Positions 17,767-27,381 of a DNA stretch of 64,000 nucleotides are shown piece after piece. Location: NCBI GenBank assembly GCA_938003835.1, contig CALKXJ010000019.1, positions 1-64,000 of the forward strand, written 5' to 3'. The position numbers and the translations under genes were made by a program. The number at the start of each line of letters is the position of its first letter. Positions within the stretch are counted from its first letter, which is position 1. This DNA comes from an uncultured Bryobacteraceae bacterium (GTDB taxonomy: Bacteria; Acidobacteriota; Terriglobia; Bryobacterales; Bryobacteraceae). The notes beneath the pieces are model-generated. The model saw only the letters and a list, made by a program, of their open reading frames with translations, made no database searches and was not told the origin of the DNA.

Positions 17767-18423
17767 GTGAATCGCCCAACGATGCGTCTCGAAGATCGCG
17801 CTCCGGCGCCGAACCGGCCCGCCGCACTCGCCGACAGCGAGCTCGTGCGGCTGGCTCAGGCGGGCGATGATACCGCATTCGCCGAACTGGTGCGCCGCCA
17901 CCGCCCTGCCTGCCTGAAGCTCGCCCTGTCGATCCTGCGCAACAAGGAGGATGCCGAGGACGAGACCCAGAACGCCATCTGGAAGGCCTACGAGCACCTC
18001 AACCAGTTCCAGCAGGAGGCGCAGTTCTCCACCTGGCTGACGCGAATCCTGGTCAATCAGTGCCTCATGCGGATCCGGCGGCAGAAGCGGGCCAAGCTGC
18101 TGCATCTGGACGACGTGCTCATCGGCGACGAGGTCGGTACGCTCGAGCTGCCGGACCGCCGCAAGACCCCGGAGGAGGAGCTGGGCGAGCGGGAAGTGGC
18201 CGAGCGGCTTCAGACCGAAATCCGCCGCATTCCTCCGCTGCTGCGCAACGTCTTCCTGCTGCGCGATGTTCAGCAAAAGCCGATGGAGGAGGTGGCGCGC
18301 GAGTTGAACATTTCTGTCGCCGCAGCCAAGAGCCGGCTGATTCGCGCCCGGCGGGAACTGCGCAGCCGCCTGGAAAAGCACACGGGCCGGCTCGGTCCGG
18401 CCACTCTCTTCGCCCGGGCCTGA
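17767..18423 (+). CDS. ECF RNA polymerase sigma factor
   Basis: A 218-residue sigma-70 family protein with region 2 at about residues 35-100 (AFAELVRRHRPACLKLALSI, DAEDETQNAIWKAY, FSTWLTRILVNQCLMRIRR) and region 4 at about 150-205 (IPPLLRNVFLLRDVQ, MEEVARELNISVAAAKSRL). Regions 1.1 and 3 are absent, as in the ECF class. It recruits RNA polymerase to a small regulon, probably for stress or envelope functions. No anti-sigma gene is adjacent. The start is a GTG at 17767 or an ATG at 17782. It precedes the NRPS-like operon by 39 bases on the same strand and might control it, but this is not shown. Confidence 0.9.
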   Translation: MNRPTMRLEDRAPAPNRPAALADSELVRLAQAGDDTAFAELVRRHRPACLKLALSILRNKEDAEDETQNAIWKAYEHLNQFQQEAQFSTWLTRILVNQCLMRIRRQKRAKLLHLDDVLIGDEVGTLELPDRRKTPEEELGEREVAERLQTEIRRIPPLLRNVFLLRDVQQKPMEEVARELNISVAAAKSRLIRARRELRSRLEKHTGRLGPATLFARA

Positions 18424-18462
18424 GCCGGGCGCGGCCGACTGCTATGATGGTGCGTTCGGCCG

Positions 18463-20259
18463 ATGCATTCCTCTCTTTTCGAGCTGTTGGCCTGGCAGGC
18501 CGGACAGTCGCCGGGGGCAGAGGCGATCCTCGGACTGGGGCGGGCGCCCCTCACCTACCGCGAACTGGCTGACCTCGTTCTCCTGACGGCGCGCCGGCTG
18601 CGCGCCGCCGGCATCGGGCCGAGCGATCGCGTGGCACTGGTGCTGCCGAACGGCCCAGAGATGGCCACCTCGTTCCTGGCGGTGGCTGCGGCCGCCTCCT
18701 CGGCGCCGCTCAACCCCGCCTACCGGGCCGAGGAGTTCGACTTTTACCTTTCGGATCTGAAGGCCAAGGCGGTGATCGTGGCGCGGGGCTCGGACTCGCC
18801 GGTCCGGCAGGTCGCCGCCGCGCGCGGCATCCGCCTGCTCGAACTCGCGCCCGATGCGGCGCGCCCGGCCGGCTGGTTCGACCTCCCCATCGAGGCGCCC
18901 CGCTTCGCGGAAGCCGACTTTCCCGGGGCATCCGACATCGCCCTGCTCCTGCACACCTCGGGCACCACCTCCCGCCCGAAGCTGGTCCCGCTCAGCCACC
19001 GGAACCTGCTCGCCTCGGCCGATAACATCGGGCGCACGCTCAGGCTTGCCCCCCAGGACCGCTGTCTGAACGTGATGCCGCTGTTTCACATCCACGGCCT
19101 GGTGGGAGTTCTGCTGGCCTCGCTGGCTGCGGGCGCCTCCGTGGCCTGCGCGCCCGGTTTCCAGGCGCCGCGTTTTTTCGCCTGGCTCGATGAGTTCGCC
19201 CCCACCTGGTACTCCGCCGTGCCGAGCATCCACCAGGCCATTCTGGAGCGCGCCCCCCAAAGCACCGAAAGCCTGCGCCGCAGCCGCCTGCGCTTCATCC
19301 GCTCCTCCTCGTCGGCCCTGGCTCCGCGCGTGCTGGCCCAGCTCGAGGAGGTCTTCGGCGTTCCGGTGATCGAGGCGTACGGCATGACCGAGGCGTCGCA
19401 CCAGATGGCCAGCAACCCGCTTCCCCCGGGTATCCGCAAACCGGGCTCGGTGGGTCGCGCCACCGGAATCGAGATTGCCGTTGCCGACGAGGAGGGCCGG
19501 CTGCTGGGCCCGGGTGAAGCGGGCGAAGTCGTCATCCGCGGCCCCAGCGTCATGTCCGGCTACGAAAACAACCCCGAGGCGAACGCCAAGGCCTTCTTCG
19601 ACGGCTGGTTCCGCACCGGGGATCAGGGCTATCTGGACGGGGACGGCTATCTGTTCCTGACCGGGCGCATCAAGGAGATCATCAATCGCGGTGGGGAGAA
19701 GATCTCGCCCCGTGAGATCGACGAAGTCTTGCTGGAGCACCCGGCGGTGGCGCAGGCCGTCGCCTTCGCCATGCCGGACGAGAAACTGGGCGAGGAGGTG
19801 GCGGCCGCGGTGGTGCTCCGCTCCGGCGCTCAGGCCACGGATCTCGAGCTGCGGGAATTTGCCGCGCGCCGCCTGGTCGACTTCAAGGTCCCGCGTCGGC
19901 TCCTCATTCTGGACGAGATCCCGAAGGGACCCACAGGAAAGCTCCAAAGGATCGGCCTGGCCGCCAGATTGGGCCTCAGCCAACCCGAACGCTCGCCGGC
20001 CAAACCGCGCGCCTTCCGCGCCCCGCAGAACGAGATCGAAGAGAAACTCTGCCGGATGTGGCAGGAGATCCTCGGCGTCGGGAGCGTCGGCGCCGAGGAC
20101 GATTTTTTCCGTCTCGGCGGCGATTCGATCCTCGCGGCGCAGTTCTTGAAGCGGCTGCGCGAGGAGACCGGCTGCGAGCTGAGCATGGTGCGCTTCTTCG
20201 AGGAGCCCACCGTCAGCGCCGTGGCGCGGCGCATCACCGCCGAAGCGAGCGCCAATTGA
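18463..20259 (+). CDS. Acyl-adenylating enzyme with C-terminal carrier domain (A-PCP)
   Basis: A 598-residue two-domain protein. Residues 1-500 form an ANL adenylation domain: the P-loop HTSGTTSRPKLVPLSHRN is at about 166-183, then EAYGMTEASH, FRTGDQGYLDGDGYLFLTGR (hinge), and PKGPTGKLQR with the catalytic Lys. Residues 525-590 are a phosphopantetheine carrier with attachment Ser in LGGDSI. The P-loop resembles acyl- and oxalyl-CoA ligases (AAE3 type) more than amino-acid-activating NRPS domains. It should activate a carboxylic acid and load it on its own carrier, in the cytosol. First gene of a dense operon; purB starts 9 bases on. Substrate unknown. Confidence 0.85.
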   Translation: MHSSLFELLAWQAGQSPGAEAILGLGRAPLTYRELADLVLLTARRLRAAGIGPSDRVALVLPNGPEMATSFLAVAAAASSAPLNPAYRAEEFDFYLSDLKAKAVIVARGSDSPVRQVAAARGIRLLELAPDAARPAGWFDLPIEAPRFAEADFPGASDIALLLHTSGTTSRPKLVPLSHRNLLASADNIGRTLRLAPQDRCLNVMPLFHIHGLVGVLLASLAAGASVACAPGFQAPRFFAWLDEFAPTWYSAVPSIHQAILERAPQSTESLRRSRLRFIRSSSSALAPRVLAQLEEVFGVPVIEAYGMTEASHQMASNPLPPGIRKPGSVGRATGIEIAVADEEGRLLGPGEAGEVVIRGPSVMSGYENNPEANAKAFFDGWFRTGDQGYLDGDGYLFLTGRIKEIINRGGEKISPREIDEVLLEHPAVAQAVAFAMPDEKLGEEVAAAVVLRSGAQATDLELREFAARRLVDFKVPRRLLILDEIPKGPTGKLQRIGLAARLGLSQPERSPAKPRAFRAPQNEIEEKLCRMWQEILGVGSVGAEDDFFRLGGDSILAAQFLKRLREETGCELSMVRFFEEPTVSAVARRITAEASAN

Positions 20260-20268
20260 GGCAAAGCC

Positions 20269-21588
20269 ATGATTGAACGCTACACGCGCCCGGAAATGGG
20301 CCGGATCTGGGAGCTCGAAAACAAATACCGCCAGTGGCTCCGGGTGGAGCTGGCCGCCGCCGAAGCTCTCGCCGAACTCGGAGAGGTGCCTGAGGAAGCA
20401 GCCCGGCTTCTGCGGCAGCACGCCGACTTCGACGTCGCCCGGATCGATCAGATCGAGCGCGAGGTCCGGCACGACGTGATCGCCTTCACCACCGCCGTGG
20501 CCGAGAAGATGGCCGCCGCCGGCGCCGCCGACGCCTCGCGCTGGTTGCACTACGGCCTGACCTCCTACGACGTCGTCGACACCGCTCTGGCCTTGCAGCT
20601 CCGCCAGGCCTCCGAGTTGATCCTGGCCGGGATCGACGAGCTCGTTCGGGTGCTCCGCGAGCGTGCCTTCGAGTTCCGCCACACCGTCCAGGTGGGCCGC
20701 ACGCACGGCATGCACGCCGAGCCGATCACCTTCGGCCTGAAGCTGGCGCTGTGGTACGACGAGATGCGGCGCAACCGCGAGCGCGTCGCCTCGGCCACCG
20801 AGGCCGTCTCCGTGGGAAAGATCTCCGGCGCCGTGGGCACCTTCGCTCACATCGGGCCGGAAGCCGAGGAGCTCATCTGCCGGAAGCTGGGCCTCAAGCC
20901 CGCTCCGATTTCGAGCCAGATCATCTCGCGCGATCTGCATGCCTGGTACCTGGGGGCGCTCGCCGTCACCTGCGCCACGCTCGAGAAGATCGCGCTCGAG
21001 ATCCGGCACCTCCAGCGCACCGAGGTGCGCGAGGCCGAGGAACCGTTCGGCGCCGCCCAGAAAGGAAGCTCGGCCATGCCTCACAAGCGCAACCCGGTCA
21101 CCGCCGAGCAGATCTGCGGCCTGGCCCGGCTGGTGCGGTCCAACCTCCAGGCGGCGCTCGAGAACATCGCCCTGTGGCACGAGCGCGACATTTCGCACTC
21201 CTCGGTGGAGCGCGTGATCCTACCGGATTCCACCATTCTGACCGACTACCTGCTGGCGAAAACGATCTGGCTGGTGCGCGGCATGCGCGTTTCGGCGGAG
21301 CGCATGCGGCGGAACCTCGCTTCGACGCGGGGATTGATCTTCTCCGGCCAGCTCTTGCTCGATCTGGCCGCCGCCGGCATGCTGCGCGAGACCGCCTACC
21401 GCATCGTGCAGAAGCACGCCATGGCGGCCTGGGAGCAGGACGGCGACTTCCGCGCGGCGATCGAGAACGACCCGCAGATCCGCGCGTTGCTCACGCCGGA
21501 GCAGATCGCTCACAGCTTCTCGCTCGAGCGCCAGCTCCGCCACGTCGACAAGATCTTCGCACGGGTTTTCCATGATTCTGAGTCCTGA
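20269..21588 (+). CDS. purB: Adenylosuccinate lyase
   Basis: A 439-residue member of the fumarase/aspartase superfamily, matching B. subtilis-type PurB throughout. It opens MIERYTRPEMGRIW, has HYGLTSYDVVDTAL and GRTHGMHAEPITFGLKLALW (catalytic His), and the signature GSSAMPHKRNP near residue 265. It cleaves SAICAR and adenylosuccinate, releasing fumarate, in purine synthesis. A ribosome site GAGG lies ahead of the ATG. Its place inside an operon of adenylating enzymes is unusual, yet no active-site change suggests a new function. The O-methyltransferase gene overlaps its 3' end by 17 bases. Confidence 0.95.
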   Translation: MIERYTRPEMGRIWELENKYRQWLRVELAAAEALAELGEVPEEAARLLRQHADFDVARIDQIEREVRHDVIAFTTAVAEKMAAAGAADASRWLHYGLTSYDVVDTALALQLRQASELILAGIDELVRVLRERAFEFRHTVQVGRTHGMHAEPITFGLKLALWYDEMRRNRERVASATEAVSVGKISGAVGTFAHIGPEAEELICRKLGLKPAPISSQIISRDLHAWYLGALAVTCATLEKIALEIRHLQRTEVREAEEPFGAAQKGSSAMPHKRNPVTAEQICGLARLVRSNLQAALENIALWHERDISHSSVERVILPDSTILTDYLLAKTIWLVRGMRVSAERMRRNLASTRGLIFSGQLLLDLAAAGMLRETAYRIVQKHAMAAWEQDGDFRAAIENDPQIRALLTPEQIAHSFSLERQLRHVDKIFARVFHDSES

Positions 21589-22192
21589 GATCGAGCGCTA
21601 TATTCGCGAGCTTCATCCGACCTCCGACGCGGTGCTGGCGGAGATGGAGGCGGAGGCCGGCCGGCGCGGCATCCCGATCGTGGGTCCGGTGGTGGGCCGC
21701 TTGCTGGCGCTGCTCGTGATGGTTTCCGGCTCCAGACGCATCTTCGAGCTCGGCTCGGCCATCGGCTATTCCACCATCTGGCTGGCGCGCGCCGCGGGCG
21801 CCGGCGCGGAGGTGCACTACACCGATCTGAGCGAAGCCAAGGCACGCGAGGCGCAGGGCTGGTTCGAGCGGGCCGGCGTGGCCGACCGCATCCGGATTCA
21901 CGTGGGTGAAGCTCTGGAGGCGTTCCGCTCCACGAGCGGCGAGTTCGACCTGGTCTTCAACGATCTGGATAAAGAGAGCTATCTCCAGGTGCTCGAGACG
22001 GTACCCTCCCGCCTCCGGCCCGGCGGCCTGCTGGTCAGCGACAACGCGCTGTGGCACGAGCGCGTGCTCGCGCCGGCCGACGCCCCGTCGCGTGCCGTGG
22101 TCGAGTTCAACCGCCGCTCGTTCGGCGCCGAAGATCTGCTCACGACACTGGTTCCGCTGCGCGATGGCGTGCTGATTTCGGTCAAGCGATAA
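21572..22192 (+). CDS. Class I O-methyltransferase, catechol/caffeoyl-CoA type
   Basis: A 206-residue SAM-dependent enzyme of O-methyltransferase family 3. Motif I is FELGSAIGYSTIWLARA at residues 58-74, followed by VHYTDLSEAK (SAM ribose contact) and the metal-site segment DLVFNDLDKESY. LLVSDNALWHERVL near residue 160 carries further metal and substrate residues. These enzymes methylate catechol-like hydroxyls using a divalent cation. The gene begins within the last codons of purB and is followed 17 bases later by a PaaK-like ligase, so it could tailor a product of this operon. The acceptor is unknown. Confidence 0.88.
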   Translation: MILSPEIERYIRELHPTSDAVLAEMEAEAGRRGIPIVGPVVGRLLALLVMVSGSRRIFELGSAIGYSTIWLARAAGAGAEVHYTDLSEAKAREAQGWFERAGVADRIRIHVGEALEAFRSTSGEFDLVFNDLDKESYLQVLETVPSRLRPGGLLVSDNALWHERVLAPADAPSRAVVEFNRRSFGAEDLLTTLVPLRDGVLISVKR

Positions 22193-22209
22193 AATCGCAG
22201 AAGGGCGAG

Positions 22210-23550
22210 GTGCCACCGAAGAGTTTTGGCCTGGAGCGGCTCGCCTGGACCGCGAGGACGGCGTGGTGGAGCCTGCCCGAGCATTCCATTCCCTGGCGAT
22301 CCGCCGAGGAAATCGAGAAAGCTCAGACAGCATGCCTCCGCCGGATCCTGCAACATGCCGCTCGCCACATCGCCTATTATCGGGACTGGCTGCGCGCCGC
22401 CGGCGCCGCGCCCGAGGACATCCGGAGTGTGGACGACCTGCGTCGCCTGCCGCTCATCTCGAAACGGGACTACGACGCCGCTCCCGAGCGCTTCGTCGAT
22501 CCCGGGATCCGGGACGGACTGGCGATTGAATCCAGCGGCACCTCCGGCCGGGCCCGCACCATCCGCTATGACGCCGAGGCTCTGTTTCGGGCGCTCGCTT
22601 CCGGGCGGCGCCAGCGACTGGCGCTGCGAGAGTTCGTCGGCAAAGAGAGCGGCTACCGGGAAGCGGTGGTGCATCGCGACGGCTCGGTAAGCCGGCAGCT
22701 CCGGCCCTGGTGGGAGGCGCGGCTAATCTGCCCCCCGGGCATCGAACTCAAGCGCTGCTGGCTCTCCCCGTTGCTGCCGTATCCGACCCTGCTCGAGAAG
22801 CTCAATGCGTTCCGGCCTGAGGTGATCCGCGGCTACGGTTCCCATCTTGGCGCCTTCTTTCGGTGGGTGGCCTGGCAAGGGCAGCGCCTGGAGAAACCAC
22901 GCGCCATCGTCTACGGAGCGGATGCGATGAGCGGCGCCGACCGGCGCCTGATCGAAACGGAGCTGAACATCCCGGTGCTCAGCACCTATCAGGCCGTCGA
23001 AGCGCTGCGTCTGGGCTTCGAGTGCGAACAGCGGGACGGATTCCACCTGTTTGTAGATCAGGTGGACGTCCGCATCGTCGATGCCAACGGCTGCGACCTG
23101 CCGGCGGGCACGCCCGGTGAAGTGGTCATTTCGAATCTGACCAACCGCGCCAGCGTCCTGCTGAATTACCGCCTGGGCGATGTGGCAAGGTGGGCTGCGG
23201 GGTCCTGCCCTTGCGGCCGCACTCTGCCGCGGCTCGCCGGCCTCGAGGGCCGCACGCAAGATCTCATCCGGCGCCGGGACGGTTCCCAATGGGCCGCTTC
23301 AGCCGTACTGGCCCGCTTGCAGGCGGTCGCCGGCATCCACCAGCTTCAGCTCGTGCAGGAGGACTTCGACGCCTTCCTGATTCGCCTCGTGCCGGCCCGG
23401 CACACCGAACCGGATGCGGCCGAGCTGCGCGCGAAAATGGAGGAGATCTTCGGACCCGCCGTGCGAATGGTGGTGGAGAGAGTGGAGGCGATCGAAGCCG
23501 AGCCGAACGGCAAGGTGAAAAGCGTGGTCTGCCGGATGGGAGCGGCATGA
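22210..23550 (+). CDS. PaaK/CapK-like adenylate-forming ligase (first)
   Basis: A 446-residue member of the phenylacetate-CoA ligase/coenzyme F390 synthetase (PaaK/CapK) family. The N-terminal helices (ILQHAARHIAYYRDWLR) are followed by the nucleotide loop ESSGTSGRARTIRYD near residue 115. Later come YQAVEALRLGFECEQ, GEVVISNLTNRASVLLNYRLGD near 300, and a Cys pair (CPCGRTLPRL). The family activates aryl or other acids as AMP esters. Without a carrier or CoA clue the acceptor is unknown. The start is probably the GTG at 22210, with AAGGGCGAG before it; no ATG is available. Its stop overlaps the next gene by four bases (ATGA). Confidence 0.8.
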   Translation: MPPKSFGLERLAWTARTAWWSLPEHSIPWRSAEEIEKAQTACLRRILQHAARHIAYYRDWLRAAGAAPEDIRSVDDLRRLPLISKRDYDAAPERFVDPGIRDGLAIESSGTSGRARTIRYDAEALFRALASGRRQRLALREFVGKESGYREAVVHRDGSVSRQLRPWWEARLICPPGIELKRCWLSPLLPYPTLLEKLNAFRPEVIRGYGSHLGAFFRWVAWQGQRLEKPRAIVYGADAMSGADRRLIETELNIPVLSTYQAVEALRLGFECEQRDGFHLFVDQVDVRIVDANGCDLPAGTPGEVVISNLTNRASVLLNYRLGDVARWAAGSCPCGRTLPRLAGLEGRTQDLIRRRDGSQWAASAVLARLQAVAGIHQLQLVQEDFDAFLIRLVPARHTEPDAAELRAKMEEIFGPAVRMVVERVEAIEAEPNGKVKSVVCRMGAA

Positions 23551-24838
23551 TCGGAGAGGCGCTGGAGCTGGCTGCACTCGTGGCGCGCCGGCGATGGAGC
23601 CGCGCGCGCCTGGAGGCGCTGCGGCGGAGAAAGCTCCGGCGCCTCGTCGAGCACGCTTACCGCAACGTCCCTTACTACCGGGCTCTCATGGACCGCGCCA
23701 GGGTCAAACCGGGAGAGATCCAGAACGAGGAGGATCTCCACCGGCTGCCGATCACCCGGAAAGAAGACTTGCGCCGCGCCGGCGAGGCTTGCCTTGCGAA
23801 GGGCGCCGGCCCGTTGATGTCGCTTTACACCTCCGGCTTCTCAGGTAAGCCGTTCGAGGTGAAGCTGACGCCGGCCGAATACCGGCGCCGGCGCCTGCGC
23901 GAATTCCGCATGCTGCTCGGAATGGGCCTGCGGCCGCGGGATCATCTGGTTCTGCTCGGCCCGCTGCGCCCCCGCCCGGCTCGCTTGCACCGGCTGCTCG
24001 GCTTTTACCGCCTCACGGTGATCCCGTTGACGTTGCCCGTCGAGGAGCAGATCGCGCGTTTCCGCGCCACAAGGGCGGACGTGCTGTGGTTCTACCCGGC
24101 GACGTTGAGGTCCATGCTGTCGGTGGATCGGGAGCTTCTGCGCCGAACCGCTCCGCCGCGCTTCCTCATCAGCTCCTCGGCGGTCATGGATCCGGTCCTA
24201 CGAGCCCGTCTCGAGCGAGATCTCCCCGGCGTGCCGATTCTCGAAGCCTATGCAGCCAATGAATCCGGGCGTATCGCCGCCGAGTGCCCCCTCCGGCAGG
24301 GGCTGCACCTGGAGGATGAGACGCCGTCATCGTCGAGCTGCTCGAAAACGGCGAGCCGGCGCCGCCGGGTGCGGCCGGAAGCGTCGTGCTCACCTGCCTG
24401 GATCAGCTCGCGATGCCCTTCATCCGGTATGAGCTGGGAGATCTCGCCCGGTTCAAGAACGGCGTCTGCCGGTGCGGATGGCAAACCCGGTTGATCGACC
24501 GCCCGCTCGGCCGCCTCGAAGAGATGCTGCGGCTGCGGGACGGGCGCCTGATCGACTCCTCCGTGATAAATGTCGTCCTTCGTGAGTGGCCGTCGGTCTG
24601 GCAGCACCGTTTCATCCAGCGCCGCTATGATCTCGTCGAGGGCCAACTGGTCTACGAGACGCCTCCACGGCGGGATGAGCTGGAGCGACTCCGGTGTGTC
24701 CTCGAGGAAAAGGTAGGCTGCGGCATGCGGTTCGAGTTGCGCGTGCTCGACAGGATCGACGATGAGGGATTGAAGTTTCACGCTTTCCTCTGCCGGATCG
24801 AGGAGGACAACCGGGATTTGACGATTGATTGCGGATGA
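23547..24838 (+). pseudogene. PaaK/CapK-like adenylate-forming ligase (second), frameshifted
   Basis: About 430 residues would be encoded if one base were restored near 24321-24325. The first frame reads MIGEALELAALVARRR through TSGFSGKPFEVKLTP (nucleotide loop) and ILEAYAANESGRIAAECPL, then turns to Ser/Arg-rich nonsense. The +2 frame continues with AVIVELLENGEPAPPG, VVLTCLDQLAMPFIRYELGD, CRCGWQTRLIDRP and the C-terminal domain. One missing G in a G/C run explains it. Both halves remain well conserved and the ATGA junctions at each end are intact. It is therefore either a sequencing error or a very recent mutation. It is paralogous to the preceding gene. Confidence 0.8.
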
Positions 24839-27375
24839 GCCAGTGGATGGAAACCCTCAGTGCATTGCTCCGCCAGAAGGCGGCCTCCGGAAACCGTCCT
24901 GCCTTCCTCGCACCCGGTCGCGAACCGCTTCGCTACGACGAGCTGCTCGACCTCATCGAGCGAACCGGTCGCCGGCTGCGGGCGCTCGGCCTGGGACCAG
25001 GGGCGCGCATCGCGGTGGTGCTGCCCAACGGCCCGGAGCTCGCCTCCGCCTTCCTCGCGCTGGCCTCGTGCTCCGCCTGCGCCCCGCTCAATCCCGCGCT
25101 GCGCCGGGCGGATTTCGAGTTCGCGCTCGGTAGCCTGCGGGCGGACGCGCTGCTTGTTGAGGAGGAGGGGGCAAATGGTCCGGCAGCCGCAGCCGCGCGC
25201 GCGCTCGGCGTTCGCATTCTGCGCCTGCGCAGGGGTGGCCCGGCCGGATGGTTCGAGCTTCTCGGCGCGGATGGAGAGGAGGCCCTCGATTGGCCTGCGC
25301 CGGACGGCACCGCGCTGCTGCTCCACACCTCCGGTACCACCTCGCGGCCGAAGCTGGTTCCCCTCTCCGCCGCCAACCTGTGCGCCTCGGCACGGCATAT
25401 TGCCGCGAGCTTGGCGCTTTCTCCCGAGGATCGCTGCCTGAACATCCTGCCCCTGTTCCACATTCACGGGCTGGCAGCCGCGGTTCTGGCAACGCTGGCC
25501 TCGGGCGGAAGCGTGGTCCTCACCGACGGTGTCTATGCGGCGGGCTTCTTCGACTGGCTCGAGGAGTTCCGGCCCACCTGGTACACGGCGGTTCCTACGA
25601 TGCACCAGGGGATCCTGGCCCGCGCCGGCGAGCACCGCGCACTGCTGGCCGAGCTGCGGCTGCGCTTCGTGCGGTCCTCGTCGGCACCGCTCCCAAAAGC
25701 CGTCGCCGCTGCCCTCGAGGACGCCTTCGAGGCTCCCGTGATCGAGGCCTACGGCATGACCGAGGCCGCCCACCAGATCGCCAGCAATCCCCTTCCGCCG
25801 GGCCGGCGCAAGTTCGGCTCCGTGGGCCTGCCCGCCGGGCCGGACATCGCCGTGCTCTCTCCCGACGGCAAACTGCTGCCGGCCGGCGAAACGGGCGAGG
25901 TGGTCATCCGCGGCCCCAACGTCACCGCAGGCTATGAAGGTAACGATCAGGCGAATGCCGAGGCCTTCGTGGACGGTTGGTTCCGCACGGGCGATCTCGG
26001 CCGCTTCGACGAGGACGGGTATCTCAATCTGGCCGGCCGCCTCAAGGAACTAATCAACCGCGGCGGGGAGAAAATCTCGCCGCGGGAGATCGACGAGGTA
26101 TTGATGGAGCACCCGGCGGTGCGCCAGGCGGTCGCATTCGCCATCCCCCACGCACAACTGGGCGAGGAGGTGGCCGCGGCCGTCGAGCTTCGGCCTGGCG
26201 CGGACGTCGATGAAAGGAGCCTGCGTGAATGGGCGGCGGCCCGGCTGCCGGTGTTCAAGGTCCCGCGCGCGATCCGCATCGTCGACGAGATCCCGAAAGG
26301 GCCCACAGGAAAGCTCCAGCGGAACGGGCTGGCGGCGCAACTGGGATTGGGTGCCACCCCGGCCATAGAGGCCCACTACGTGGCGCCCCGTAACCCGCTC
26401 GAGCAACGGATCGCCGCGGTCTGGAGGGAGCTGCTGCCGGGCCGCCCGGTGGGCGTACGCACCCCGTTCGAAGACCTTGGTGGCGATTCGTTGCTTGCTA
26501 TGCGCATGCTGGCGGCCGTCGCTGCGCGCGAAGGGCAGAGGATTCCGGAAACCTGGCTCCTCGGCGAGCGCACGATCGAGGCTCTTGCCGCGGCACTCCA
26601 GGCCCCGAGGGCCGGACCGCTCGTTTGCCTGGCGCCGGGCGGCAGCCGCCCGCCGCTTTATGCCGTGCCGGGTCACGAGGGCGTGCTCACCGGTCTGGCC
26701 AATCTGGCCCGGGAGCTGGGCCCGGAACAGCCCTTCCGGGCATTCGATATCAATCGCCTGGAGGCGGAGGACATCGACGCGCTCGCGGGCCGCTGCGCCG
26801 AGCTCATGCTCGAGACCGACAAGAGGGGGGCCTATCGGCTCCTCGGGGTTTGCTTCGGCGGTTACGTCGCTGCCAAGCTGGCCGAGCAACTCGTCAATCG
26901 AGGGCACCTGGTCGAGTTTCTGGCCATCATCGACGCCATGAATCCACGCTGGCGCAGGGACCTGACGCCTCGCGCCGTCGTTTCCGCCTACCTCGGCCAG
27001 ATCGGGGAGAAGCTTCGGGGCCACCGGCAGCTCCTCAAAGGGCGCCCTCCGGCCGCCGTTTTGAGCCACCTGATGCGCCGCTCCCTGGCGTTCGTGCAAA
27101 ACCACATGACGAGTCTCATGGCGCGACTGCCCGAACCGGCTGTTACATCCGCAGTGAGGCACCGCAGAATGGTCATGAAGTTCCAGCCCCGGCCGTTGCC
27201 CGTCGATCTGTTGTTGTTCCGTCTGCCGGGGCGGCGGCCGGCGGTGCCGATGCTCGGCTGGCAGGGTTTCTTTGCGCGAATTGAACTCCTAGATCTGGAC
27301 TTCGATCCGCGCGGGGCTCTGACGGAGCGGAATCTGGCGCGCCTTGCGGCCGCGCTTGCGCGGCGCCTCGGTTGA
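24835..27375 (+). CDS. Adenylation-carrier-thioesterase protein (A-PCP-TE)
   Basis: An 846-residue three-domain protein. Residues 1-510 are an ANL adenylation domain closely resembling that of 18463-20259, with HTSGTTSRPKLVPLSAAN, EAYGMTEAAHQIASNPLPPG and PKGPTGKLQRNG. Residues 525-595 are a carrier with LGGDSL. Residues 605-846 form a type I thioesterase-like alpha/beta hydrolase whose nucleophile elbow reads LLGVCFGG, so Cys673 replaces Ser. The usual GDH histidine near the C-terminus is not evident. It should load an acid and release or transfer it. The ATG at 24835 overlaps the preceding stop (ATGA); a TTG at 24829 is less likely. Confidence 0.86.
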   Translation: MSQWMETLSALLRQKAASGNRPAFLAPGREPLRYDELLDLIERTGRRLRALGLGPGARIAVVLPNGPELASAFLALASCSACAPLNPALRRADFEFALGSLRADALLVEEEGANGPAAAAARALGVRILRLRRGGPAGWFELLGADGEEALDWPAPDGTALLLHTSGTTSRPKLVPLSAANLCASARHIAASLALSPEDRCLNILPLFHIHGLAAAVLATLASGGSVVLTDGVYAAGFFDWLEEFRPTWYTAVPTMHQGILARAGEHRALLAELRLRFVRSSSAPLPKAVAAALEDAFEAPVIEAYGMTEAAHQIASNPLPPGRRKFGSVGLPAGPDIAVLSPDGKLLPAGETGEVVIRGPNVTAGYEGNDQANAEAFVDGWFRTGDLGRFDEDGYLNLAGRLKELINRGGEKISPREIDEVLMEHPAVRQAVAFAIPHAQLGEEVAAAVELRPGADVDERSLREWAAARLPVFKVPRAIRIVDEIPKGPTGKLQRNGLAAQLGLGATPAIEAHYVAPRNPLEQRIAAVWRELLPGRPVGVRTPFEDLGGDSLLAMRMLAAVAAREGQRIPETWLLGERTIEALAAALQAPRAGPLVCLAPGGSRPPLYAVPGHEGVLTGLANLARELGPEQPFRAFDINRLEAEDIDALAGRCAELMLETDKRGAYRLLGVCFGGYVAAKLAEQLVNRGHLVEFLAIIDAMNPRWRRDLTPRAVVSAYLGQIGEKLRGHRQLLKGRPPAAVLSHLMRRSLAFVQNHMTSLMARLPEPAVTSAVRHRRMVMKFQPRPLPVDLLLFRLPGRRPAVPMLGWQGFFARIELLDLDFDPRGALTERNLARLAAALARRLG

Positions 27376-27381
27376 GAGATC

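Noticed and set aside
18442-21198. 918-codon reverse open frame across the A-PCP and purB genes
   Set aside because: Both forward genes have full domain motifs. The reverse frame shows only codon-bias shadow, with no domain.
20269-21588. purB as a specialised natural-product lyase
   Set aside because: It matches B. subtilis PurB from end to end with all catalytic residues, so an ordinary purine role is simpler despite the odd context.
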